The notes beneath the pieces are model-generated. The model searched no databases. It was not told the origin of the DNA and worked only from the letters and a program-made list of their open reading frames with translations. Below, one piece after another: positions 50,001 through 57,400 of a stretch of DNA of 64,000 bases. The DNA is from Aradus depressus (Eukaryota > Arthropoda > Insecta > Hemiptera > Aradidae): contig OY759223.1 of NCBI GenBank assembly GCA_963662175.1, forward strand, positions 7,783,549-7,847,548. Reading direction: 5' to 3'. A program made the position numbers and the translations under genes. Numbering within the stretch: the first letter of the stretch is position 1; each line of letters starts with the position of its first letter.

Positions 50001-50308
50001 AAACCTGATACATCTGTATTACTTATTTAACAAGTAAGTCCACTACATTCGCCTACCACCAAGATATAAAGCCTTATATATTGTCCGATATTTTGCAGGT
50101 GATGGGTCTAGTGCGGGTACCACTCTACACCATGTCTGACGGCTACAGAGGTCTCCCGGCTTTCTTGTCGCACAATTTTGTCGGAAATTCAAAACAACAA
50201 CTAATGAACGCCCTCGTCTCCAAAGAGATCCTCACTCAGGAAGAGATAGACAAGGCCCTCTCCGCACATCCTAAACACATTAATGGACGACCCAAGAAAT
50301 CATCTTGA
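40856..50308 (+). CDS. NUDT16-like: NUDT16-like Nudix hydrolase (U8 snoRNA-decapping enzyme family), 3 exons
   Basis: Coding exons are 40856-41047, 47328-47594 and 50099-50308, all joined in phase 0, for 222 aa. The Nudix box is complete at about residues 78-100 in the pattern GX5EX7REUXEEXGU. It ends in REIEEEMGL, with the metal-binding glutamates in place. MQMRFDG before the box and LVRVPLYTMSDG with FVGNSKQQL after it are hallmarks of the NUDT16 family, which hydrolyses RNA caps and inosine/deaminated nucleotides, largely in the nucleus. Its length is slightly above the ~195-aa vertebrate enzymes because of a longer N-terminus. The start at 40856 is the first ATG before the conserved part; an upstream non-coding exon is possible. 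The introns are filled with mobile elements (about 6.3 and 2.5 kb). All splice sites are GT-AG. Confidence 0.88.
41298..41503 (+). mobile_element. SINE family A, 5'-truncated copy in Nudix intron 1
   Basis: It has the family body in forward orientation: GGATGGGACGTATGGTCCCG, GGGCCTGTACGATG, AGTAGAGTCGGGCTCATGTC and CACCAGAGTGACG, ending in CACAATAACTAACT. The tRNA head is absent. Confidence 0.8.
42247..42393 (-). repeat. 3' LTR of the gypsy element (147 bp)
   Basis: It begins TG and ends CA on either strand and is identical to 46736-46877 apart from a 5-bp indel near 42318 (CATTACATATA against CATATA). It is very short for an LTR. Confidence 0.93.
42394..42404 (-). promoter_or_regulatory. 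Polypurine tract
   Basis: On the minus strand AAAGGGAAGGA abuts the 3' LTR, the normal place for plus-strand DNA priming in reverse transcription. Confidence 0.85.
42506..42603. repeat. Three tandem ~32-bp units in the retrotransposon 3' untranslated region
   Basis: AATAATTAAACGTAATAGAA followed by AATACAAAAAC is repeated three times with a single C/A change, between the pol stop and the polypurine tract. Confidence 0.85.
42659..46630 (-). CDS. Gag-Pol polyprotein of the Ty3/gypsy element, 1323 codons
   Basis: A single frame holds all enzymatic parts in gypsy order. Gag carries two CCHC knuckles (about residues 217-249). The protease has DTGAET at about 306. Reverse transcriptase has D525 and the YFDD box at 585-588. 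RNase H has QADAS near 734 and FSDHS near 797. Integrase has an HHCC finger (H952/H955 to C985/C988) and catalytic D1016, D1069 and E1104 with the expected 35-residue spacing. No stop interrupts it. The frame opens without an ATG. The likely gag ATG (46647-46645, minus) is in another frame, and a one-base loss in an A-rich run near codon 14 would explain this, so the copy may have lost its normal start. It appears structurally intact otherwise. Confidence 0.93.
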   Translation of the reverse strand: MCIKHFHRNVAQNFRLFKEEVKIYLLATETINKPREVQVARLKNLMGSEALKIYTSITTAVRDKETVDSILAVLDQHCIPRKNETMEVFKFFNRRQGADEPFEHFFAELKCLISSCEFEGQEDKLLKAQIVLGIHSVSTRERLLREDPSLSKTITFCKSVEMAADNLRIITGQDEQHQREVFKLARSNQTVNNYLDKLSLSKKSLNTSANNSIFIDCTRCGQKHSKNRCPAFGQKCYKCQKIGHWAITCARGSKKVVETVRVSGHNEAFEDFTIGSINIYQINKNKSCKWLENIKINGKLILFKLDTGAETNVLSLHLLRYELGMSNPVLSKTSTILESFGGFKIKPIGTIKLQIGIKDKCCTTEFVVVEQNVGCPILGLQTCLHLNLIKKIENIQTGNLGFSTFLERNNDVFKGLGCFPDLCSLKLKEGAIPKSSSARRVPFKIKDRLRHALIDLEKNKVITKVSNPGEWVNNIVIVEKQDSSLRICIDPQQLNKYLIRDYYEIPTIEDISVKLANKKFFCLFDLKQGFHELVLDEAWSDLCSFSTPFGVYKYLRAPFGLSVLPECFQKLTHKYFGHLNGVTVYFDDILCAAESEGELQNIVNDVMGVARKNNIRFNPDKVQYFVKEVKFLGFLFNEHGHKPDPDRVRVINELKAPHNVKELQKLLGMVNFLRNHLPNLSQVLSPFRLLLKKGSEWLWTSLHDEKFLELKELLGNATLLRSFDPNKKVEIQADASKDALGCALFQEGRPILFASRSLTDCECNYAQIEKEMLALVFAFTKFHKYIYGHSNVTVFSDHSPLTSIVTKDISKIVNTRMKRMRLKLLPYQFELKYLPGKFMYIADFLSRNIVKSHPGDDPSMLERVHCLGATINFTDEKYSKFVTETRQDPSLSQITEFYRNGWPSKLDSTVAPEVVHFFKLRHEISEENGLLYFENRLIVPVALRRFILGLLHETHLGFNKIKHTVKSFFYWPGIMSDVVNLVSGCMVCQTFQRSKIKEELLPHDIPNIPFYKVGLDIAEFERKYFLVLVDYYSRWVEVIPIKDKSTSTIIMSLKPIFARFGIPRIIIADNNPFGSAEFRNFTQQWATELRTVSPHYPQSNGLAEKYVGIVKAMLKKCQVSGQDFNLYLLNYRSSPVAGLSCSPSQLLMCRTIRTKLPIRNDELFPKVSVHNNFRGAQKDKQKYVYNKGSKIPDNFVAQEPVLVQNPFTKVWARGYIVKKLDFRSYIIDLNGKRYRRNSRFIRKFKEPLMSETNLNRDNVYCKPELAEYNDDDLECNENCDHELNDTINDENSVPTTSDNSVANRPDGYQTRAGRVVRRPNRFQ
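46645..46647 (-). other. Probable original gag start codon, now out of frame
   Basis: ATG on the minus strand, 88 bases after the 5' LTR, opens a short frame whose first residues look like a gag N-terminus. The frame ends in TAA about 25 codons later. The long frame begins beside it in another phase. Confidence 0.5.
46725..46735 (-). promoter_or_regulatory. Primer binding site
   Basis: On the minus strand TGGCGCAGTCG follows the 5' LTR with no gap. TGG pairs with the CCA end of a tRNA. The sequence resembles the tRNA-Ser type primer sites described for some insect gypsy elements; the tRNA identity is from memory. Confidence 0.8.
46736..46877 (-). repeat. 5' LTR of the gypsy element (142 bp)
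   Basis: It matches 42247-42393 except for the 5-bp indel, begins TG and ends CA, and is followed outward by the ACTGT target duplication. Confidence 0.93.
47328..47594 (+). CDS. NUDT16-like: Nudix gene coding exon 2 with Nudix box
   Basis: The acceptor is TTTTTTTGCAG and the donor is GAA|GTAAAG. It encodes 89 residues including MQMRFDGYLGFPGG and the complete Nudix motif, then IVSHYSPDKDLFLHFFTKEL. Confidence 0.93.
47765..48140 (-). repeat. Dispersed relative of the satellite unit, in Nudix intron 2
   Basis: On the minus strand it has GAAATTTGACAGGTTGTGTCC, TTTTAAATATGAAATTTCATG, ACGATACATTACATTATTC, then AAGCCTCCCCCCTAATCCCC and a CGGTTACATAACTTCCCCTA tail. The order and wording match the satellite C-rich unit and the copy at 39,239. 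It ends with the same ACAGACAGACAG-containing tail. Confidence 0.65.
48415..49984 (-). mobile_element. Tc1-like transposon (decayed)
   Basis: Terminal inverted repeats of about 50 bp (CAAAATTAAAGGATCACTTC then AATTTTTGCAAT at the left, the counterpart at the right) are each flanked by TA (48413-48414 and 49985-49986). The length of about 1570 bp is typical for Tc1 elements. It carries a broken transposase gene on the minus strand. Confidence 0.9.
48680..49745 (-). pseudogene. Tc1-family transposase pseudogene with internal duplication
   Basis: At 49745-49520 the N-terminal helix-turn-helix region is present (RELSEEEANRAVVLSEEG), broken by stops. Then a copy of the catalytic stretch DESRFCLRSPDG...RRPGEKF...FGGGSVMM (about 49515-49400) appears too early. 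The normal middle part follows (LTVRRRLNEYGL, PGTPEWTTDDWGRVLFSDES) with a second copy of the same stretch (about 49120-48985). The end holds a decayed HDN region and the usual QEWENIPEEVIQNLI terminus near 48,760-48,700. The frames are broken, so it is not functional. Confidence 0.85.
50099..50308 (+). CDS. NUDT16-like: Nudix gene coding exon 3 (C-terminus)
   Basis: The acceptor is ATTTTGCAG and the stop TGA is at 50306-50308. Its 69 residues include MGLVRVPLYTMSDG and GLPAFLSHNFVGNSKQQL, the conserved C-terminal part of NUDT16 proteins, and a lysine-rich end. Confidence 0.92.
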   Translation: MMGLVRVPLYTMSDGYRGLPAFLSHNFVGNSKQQLMNALVSKEILTQEEIDKALSAHPKHINGRPKKSS

Positions 50309-50333
50309 AAAAGATTTTAAAACTATTCTCAGA

Positions 50334-50339
50334 AATAAA
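50334..50339 (+). terminator. Polyadenylation signal of the Nudix gene
   Basis: AATAAA lies 25 bases after the stop codon, in AT-rich sequence. Confidence 0.7.
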
Positions 50340-50428
50340 TTTGAAACGTTAAAAAAATGTATAGTTATTCGTATTATAATGTGAATGTTGAGCAGATTGC
50401 ATTGGTTTAAAAATAACTAACAGTATAA

Positions 50429-51536
50429 TAAGGACAGGTGAGTCCAATGACGTTTTTATCTTAGTCCCCCCCCCCCCCCCCCTCCCTCCCCCAGTGCATT
50501 TACTGTAATTCCCAATTTCTCACATAGTCTATAATTCCCCCACAGTGTCTGTCTTGGACACTGTTTTGTCACGAAGGTTCCACACGACGAAAATGAAGAT
50601 TAGTCATTAACAGCCCTGTTAAGGGTCACAAAGGCCTGTCGGACTGTCTCTACGGCAGCGCTGCAGGTACTGGCAGGAGCCCCGCCTATTGACTTAGTCT
50701 TGGACGGGGCCTCGCCTCAATCTGCCGCAAACTTAGAGCAGAACCGACGAGCCTTTGCGACTAGTCCTGGAGGAGGTACTAAACGGACAGTCCAGACCAG
50801 AGCGTTGTAAGGACATAGTCCAAGAGTGGATAGTAGATAATGGCAGCAGCGATGGTCACGGTGATCAGACGGCCAAACGACCTGGGCTCACTTTCCAAAC
50901 GTCCGGGCAAGACTTGAATCTGTTTGGGTAAAGCCAGACCACTGGACGTCCCAGATACTATCGGGACACGAGGATTTCAACTCCAAGCTCTTCTTTTTCA
51001 AGGACAGCCCGAACTGCTCGTGCCGCGCCGTCGAGACTGCAGAATGGCAGTTCTCGAATGCCCGCTGTACGACGGGCCTAGGGTGGAGTTGATACGCCGG
51101 ACAGGATCGTACCTGTGACTAAACCCGCGGAAGCTGATGAGTGAGGCTGACTACCCGGAGTTCGGACGATTCGTCGCCTCCTGGCGGAAGGTAAAGAAGG
51201 CAGTTTAACGTGGTTCCGGGAATGACCGCTGGGTGCTGGTAACACGGCACACCTGCGACCATCCTCGGCGCAACGCAGCTAAGAACATAAGTGCCTGATC
51301 CCGAGTTCACTCGGGAAAGGCCGATAAGGTAGGTTGAAGGATCCAACCGATCGCTCCGGCGATTGGCGGGGTCCTACAACCGGCCGTAGCAGCAAATAAA
51401 TGAATTAAAAACCTAAAATGTGACCTAAATTCCCCAATACGTTGCGGATGGGTGTCGTCGAGCCCCCTTCAGGGGCCGGTATATCCGGAAAAAAAAAAAG
51501 GACAGGTACAGTCCGATGACGTTTTTAGGTTAGTGC
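50429..51536 (+). mobile_element. 5'-truncated non-LTR retrotransposon tail
   Basis: A GC-richer block ends in an 11-A tail (51489-51499). Near 50,965-51,200 it encodes pieces typical of the C-terminus of R1/jockey-type reverse transcriptase proteins: SGHEDFNSKLFFFKDSPNCSC, then in a shifted frame ECPLYDGPRVEL and FGRFVASWRKVKKAV. A stop at 51117 and one frame change show decay. Similar sequence AAGGACAGGT, then AGTCC(A/G)ATGACGTTTTT, lies on both sides (50429 and 51498). It may be a target duplication or part of a longer flanking repeat. A poly-C run lies at 50466-50482. Confidence 0.65.
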
Positions 51537-51604
51537 ATTTGTATTACATATACAATACACATTAGTGAAAATGAAGTTTATTACTCACTTGTGATGAATT
51601 AATT

Positions 51605-51842
51605 ACTGTGACTCATGCCCGGGCTTCAACTATCGCTATTTCGTCACTCTGGTGGACATGAGCTCAACCCTAGAGTAGGGAGTCTTTAACGAGTTCCTGA
51701 CATCGAATAAGCTCGGGACCAGCGCTTAATAATGCCTCATCCGAAGGACGAAATGCTTAACATTTTTTTAATTCCCAGATAATAAAACCTAAGGGCTTTC
51801 GGATGGATTGGTAAGCACGCTACCTCTGTGCTACCAGCGCCT
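51605..51842 (-). mobile_element. SINE family A, degenerate copy
   Basis: The reverse-oriented body (ACTCATGCCCGGGCTTCAAC, CACTCTGGTGGACATGAGCT, GAGTCTTTAACGAG, CTCATCCGAAGGACG) ends in a weak tRNA-like head (AAGCACGCTACC...CTACCAGCGCC). Confidence 0.75.
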
Positions 51843-53480
51843 TACAGTTTATATGTACGTACGTATGTTGTGATGATGATAGGGCGACATAACTCATATG
51901 ACATACATGATAATGAAAACAGCAGATTCAGGGCAGCGAAAATTGACAAATTATGTAACAAAAACAGTTTATTTTTGTAATCTATTATGTTTGTTTTAAT
52001 AAAATTTTCTATTTTTTTTTTTAAATATATATTCTGTCATATCTTAAAAATCGTTATTTTATTTAAAAAATGTTGGTTGTTTAATAAAAATAATGGTTAC
52101 AATAATTTTTTTTTCTTAAATTTTCTTACACCATTAGTATTGTAATCATGCGAAAATCCAGGATCAAGGTTTCAACTGGTTTTCATGTTTCCCGGTCTCC
52201 TGAATAAGTTTTTTCGCGATGATGTCTGCATATGTGTGTGTGTTTGGGAAACGATTGTAGCTATGATCTTGAATGAAAATTGAGACCACGTCAGGACCAA
52301 CAACCGTAAGAGCGCCAAAATACAGGCTTTTTTTTTTTTACCTGATCGGGAAGCTTCTGAATCTCGAACCAGGATTGGCACTTTCGAGCCGTGGACGTGG
52401 AACCAAACACGTCTACCTTTCACCTTTGTGAAGTTAGCACCCAACTTTCAAGAATCGAACTTTTTTTTCGATAAAACTTCGTTTGTACCTCAACCAAAAA
52501 AACGATATGGCGTCCGAAACAAATTGGCTAGAAATACCGTTTAATTCAGAGAAAAAAACTGACCTAGTCGCCATAATATACATCACGAATGGACCCAAAG
52601 AAGGGCTTATAGACAACGGACAAGATATAAAGTTAATGAGACAAAATTAGTTTTCTGCTAAAACCGTAAGTGGACTAAAAATATGTCAAAAGACGAATGT
52701 TTCCAAATTAAAACGCCGTTTTCGCTTATAGTAAATTAAATATAAACATCCCTTTACTTCTCATTTGTTTAAATTACTCAAATAATTAAGTAATTTAAAC
52801 AAATAATAAATTAAATTACTCATTTTTCCGTATATAATATCATTGGAAACTAATATAATGTTATTAGGTATGTTCATCAGACATATGATTTATATACATA
52901 TGCCTACAAAGTTTTCGCCAATTCAGAATATTTTTTTTTTCTTAGATAGCGTTTGAAAGAAACGAAATAACTTATCCGGTGACGTGAATTCATTGTACAA
53001 TATACAAGTTAGCATCCAACTGTCAAAAATCGAACTTTTTTTTTGTTCTCTAGACATCCTGATCTCCGGATCCCCATCGGAGGAGATAAATCAAATCAAA
53101 AAAATAAGAAAAAAAAATAGTCCAAAGAACAAAAAGGGCCAGGAGCTCCAACTTGAAAATTGACGGATAAAATTTTAGTCTTAACGTCCGAACCACTAGA
53201 TGGCGATGAGTGGCCCGGGAAAAAAGTGTCAAAAATCACTAAAATTGCACCTGAAGGCGGATGATGAGTAAGAGTAACACCACTCCTAAATGGAGTCTTC
53301 TACTTCGGGAGGTCTCAAGGCCTAGGATGGGCCTTCAAGATATATGCGAAGGAAAAAAGAAAAATTGGACACATTTTATAGGAATAATTTAATAAAAAAT
53401 TACATTTGTAAAACAAAATAAGGAAGCTGAAACAAATTACTTAACTATATAATTATAATAATGATTGTTATTGATTGTAT
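51843..53480. other. AT-rich region with a partial internal duplication; no gene recognised
   Basis: CACCCAACTTTCAAGAATCG followed by AACTTTTTTTT at about 52,439-52,470 is repeated as CATCCAACTGTCAAAAATCG plus AACTTTTTTTT at about 53,013-53,045. An unidentified dispersed repeat family probably contributed both. A GGTTCGAGATTC segment on the minus strand near 52,360 could be a decayed tRNA-type B box. I see no convincing coding exon. Confidence 0.4.
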
Positions 53481-53499
53481 TATATTTGTTTATTCTCCG

Positions 53500-53900
53500 T
53501 TATAGGAAAGAGGCTCTAAGGCAGTGTTGCCACAATGTAGACAAATCTGTCGAAGGGGAGGGATCAGAGAGATCTAACTGCCGATATAATGATTATATAG
53601 ACACGAAATTTAATATGTGTATCAAGAACCCCGCAACGATGACACATAGTGGTGTTCAGTCAAATCCATTGAAGAGAGGGGGTTTAACAAAAAAAAACTG
53701 TAATAATTGCCATTGTAATGAATGTATTGACACATAATTTGATATGTAAGTTCAAAACTCTATAATGAAGTAAATATCCATTTTCCATCAAATCAGGAAT
53801 AACTGTCGAATTAATGAATGTACTGTCACAAAATTTAAAATGTCGATTAGTCCGGAGTAAGACACCAATTGATTGTCAGCCAAATTGACTAAAAAGGAAG
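53500..53900 (-). repeat. Degenerate satellite-related dispersed repeat
   Basis: GTAATGAATGTATTGACACA then TAATTTGATATGTAAGTTCAAAAC recurs in weaker forms at about 53,590, 53,715 and 53,815 with a spacing of about 120-130 bp. It resembles the minus strand of the satellite C-rich unit. The open frame at 53465-53737 falls inside it and is not counted as a gene. Confidence 0.5.
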
Positions 53901-54346
53901 TTTAGAGGTATGAAAAAATATTATTGATTCGAGACTGAAGTACATGCTGTTGACTTAATGACAACTTTTTTTTTTAACTACGTAAATATATATTATTTTT
54001 ATTGCTTTGAAGGTTTAGGCCCTTAAAGTCGATAAAAAGGAATACAAATTTAAAAAAAAACATTCACTAGTTAGTATTCACAATTAAATATGTTTTTTTA
54101 TCAATTTTCTCTTCAGATTTGTGCAACTAATCCTATTCATCCTGAACAATTTAAAAAAAAATAAAATAAAATATAAAAATTAATCGTGATCGTCCAAACG
54201 GTAACCACCCAGCTTTCTACAGGTTGCCACCCTATTCTAATATAAAGCGTCACATTTTTAAAAATAAAACAATATATAACAGCCATAATGACTAGATTTG
54301 GTAAATATGTTGATATGTACAAGTAAATAAATAATAAAGTGTGTCT

Positions 54347-54416
54347 TTAGTCAGAAGAATGAGCATTCCTTTCCATTTCTTCGTTCATATAGTTGTCTTC
54401 TGTTTCTTCAGACAAA
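54347..54416 (-). CDS. TRAM/TLC-like gene exon 7 with stop
   Basis: Acceptor TTAATTTTCAG, 70 nt. It encodes an acidic end (LSEETEDNYMNEEMERNAH) and stop TAA at 54349-54347. Confidence 0.55.
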
Positions 54417-57400
54417 CTGAAAATTAAATAATTCATATCAAATATAAGAAGAAAACATTTATATGGATGGTGTGATGTAAAAAAATTTTACACACATTAA
54501 GATAATTAATAAATTATAAAATCAATTATTATTTGTATAAAAAACAGCTGTTAGGAGTGAAGTAACTTAATTAGTGAATAAATATATGAAGTCGAATTTT
54601 GTTTTAAAACTAAATGTAAATAACTAATGAATGAGGAACAAAAGACAACGATCATCTGTTGTAATAATGTGAGAGATGTGGAGGTGGACAGTCTAGGTAG
54701 TTGTTTTTAGGGTTAAGATATTGAACCATGTTAGGAGTGAAAGGTACTTTTTATTTAAATCTATATATGCCCAAAATATGAAAGAATTATAAATAGTGGC
54801 CACTATAATACAGGAAAAAGACTGATATAGTTTCAAGTAATTAGTTCGTAAGATTTCTTTTCTCTTATTTCCAATCTTATACACGTACAGATTTCCTGTA
54901 CCGAACCCTCGTCCACACACGGAGAGGATTTTCCTCAAGGAAAAGGGCTTTGCGTCCACTTCTTTCAATTTTCGCGTACGCGGCCTCCTTTCTATTTCTA
55001 TCATGGTAGTGTTTTGAACTCACTTGCCACAAGCAAGTTTCATTCTCATATATATGTATAAATTATGTTCTGAGATAGGTAAAATCCGGCCTCAAGGCGG
55101 AAAAAGAATTGACTTTTCTTCGGGATTTTTGGCCTTTCCCATCCATCACGGCCTCAAGGGACGCCGCCATACACATTGGGGAATTCCACAAGGCTTGGAC
55201 TGTTCAGGTCGAACCTTGAGGAAATCCCGCTCGTGTATGGGTACCCTTAGCGTCAGCGCACCTTAATGTCAGCGCTATTTTTTTGTTTAGTTGAATGCTG
55301 AGAGTTTTCAACTGTTTAAACATTATTTTGACATTTTTCCTACGGAAAATAATTTTTCATTTTTTTAGGGGCTACAACTTTGGTCGTATTTATCTTATCT
55401 CAAATCTGAGGACTTATTGACAATTGGAAGTTCAATAAGAAACATTTATGGTGAGAACTAATTTATTTATATTATTAGGAAATGAAAGACACAGAGTTGT
55501 TGTCCACTCACAAGTTTTATTTGCATAGCCAGCTTTCGGTCCTATAAGACCATCTTCAGTGCTAACACTTTACAAAGGTAGTGGTCTCCACCAGTTTCTG
55601 ATTGCCACTCTGGTGGAAACCACTACCTTTGTAAAGTGTTAGCACTGAAGATGGTCTTATAGGACCGAAAGCTGGCTATGCAAATAAAACTTGTGAGTGG
55701 ACAACAACTCTGTGTCTTTCATTAAATACAGCTCACAACAACCTCCAAGAAATTCCTCATTATTGGGAAACGTATAAAAATGTATTTAAAGGCGGTTTTT
55801 GGCATGTATCACCAAAAACCGGACATCCTGTAAAAAATCGTATTTCATAAAATATGTAAATCAGTTTTCTCTATAACTATTATTTGGAAAATGTTTTGAT
55901 TAGTTCATAAATATAAGAGGTATCTTGTAAAATGTACTTAGCTCCGAAGTAGTCATAATTTTCGGCTGATTTCGGCCAAAATCTAATGAGATCTATGTTA
56001 GTACATAAGAGATCTAATATCTAACTCTTTCTGTTATGGGCGGCTCAGAGACTGATCAGGCTGAGTAAAAAAATATAATTTTTTTCGGAAGAGAGGGACA
56101 CGGAAAACATTCTTAAAAAAGTAGGACATTTGCAATTATAACAATAAAAGAAGTATTGTGACTAATGCCCGGGCTTTCGAGGTCCCATGGCCTACTACCA
56201 GAAGGCGCTTTAGTCACTGTGACGGACATGAACCCGACTCTACTATTTGCTTAATCTAAATTTTTATAGGGTACTGTGAGCTCAGTTGTATACCTGCTTG
56301 TTTACTGAGCTCAAGATCGCGAGCTCGAAACCTAGCCGAGGCCCTTAGGATTTTTATATGGGAGCTCAGAAAACCTTGAGCAGCCCTTCGGAAGGGACGT
56401 TAAGCGATGGTCCCGAGGTGTCAGGCAACATTTAAGACTCCCGTAGTAGAGTCAGGCTCTTGTCCACCTGAGTCACAAAAGAGCGATCTGGTTGTAGGCG
56501 ATATCCCCATGTAGTTAAAGCTGCGGTATGAGACAATAACTATAAACATTATACATAACATTTGGATCCAAAAACGCCTTATTAAAATAAAATGTTAGGT
56601 ATATAAAAATATAATTAACTACATGATTTTCTATCTAAATTAAATAAATATATAATTACCCTATTTGGTCGAAATAAGATTCTGAATGTAATTTGTTTCT
56701 TATTCGACTCAATTTTCTTTTGATGCGGATAGCACCTGAAAATACCACAAGAAAAAAACAGAATTGTTATAATCAGAATATTATTGTTAACTAGTTTTTA
56801 AAAGCTTACAGTATACATATTAATATTTTAAAAAATAAACAAAAAAGTTAAAAAATACTAGTACGCTAACAAAAACCCTTTCTTTAGTAATTGTTAAGCC
56901 GTGGCTGAAGATGGAAGCAATACCGAAAGTACTTCCATGTTTTATATATATTTTGTGAAATAGATAATATAAAAAAATACATTTTTCTTTATTTTTCATT
57001 AAGTGTTTCTTAAAGAGATTCATATGAATAATTGCGGCGTTAAATACTAATATTGTAGAGAACATCATGAAAATTATATTGATTATGGTTATTGAATAAG
57101 CAACAGAATTGTTTTTTTAAATACAATTGTGCATTTTTGTCCATAAATAATAAATACAACAGCTTACTCCTGGCTAGAAATAATAAATACAATTAATTTT
57201 TCTCCTGTTATAACTTTATTCATATTTTTGACTATTTCAGGATTAATTAATTTAGGCCCTAGTATTGCTAATAAACCAATGTATTTATGCTCATCTCTAA
57301 TTATTATGATAAAAGTGAATACAGTTAGTTATGACTCATTCCCGGGCTTTAACTACAAGGTCATATCGCCTACTACCAGAGCGCTCTTTCGTTACTCTGT

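Noticed and set aside
52172..52444. 90-codon minus-strand frame
   Set aside because: It is in repeat-like sequence with a decayed B-box-like motif and poly-A run; no recognisable protein.
54693..55004. 103-codon minus-strand frame and facing plus-strand frame at 55,024-55,266
   Set aside because: They are GC-richer than the surroundings and begin with ATG on the minus strand, but I see no domain, no clear splice context and no repeat relation. They may be a first exon of something, but support is too thin to list as a gene.
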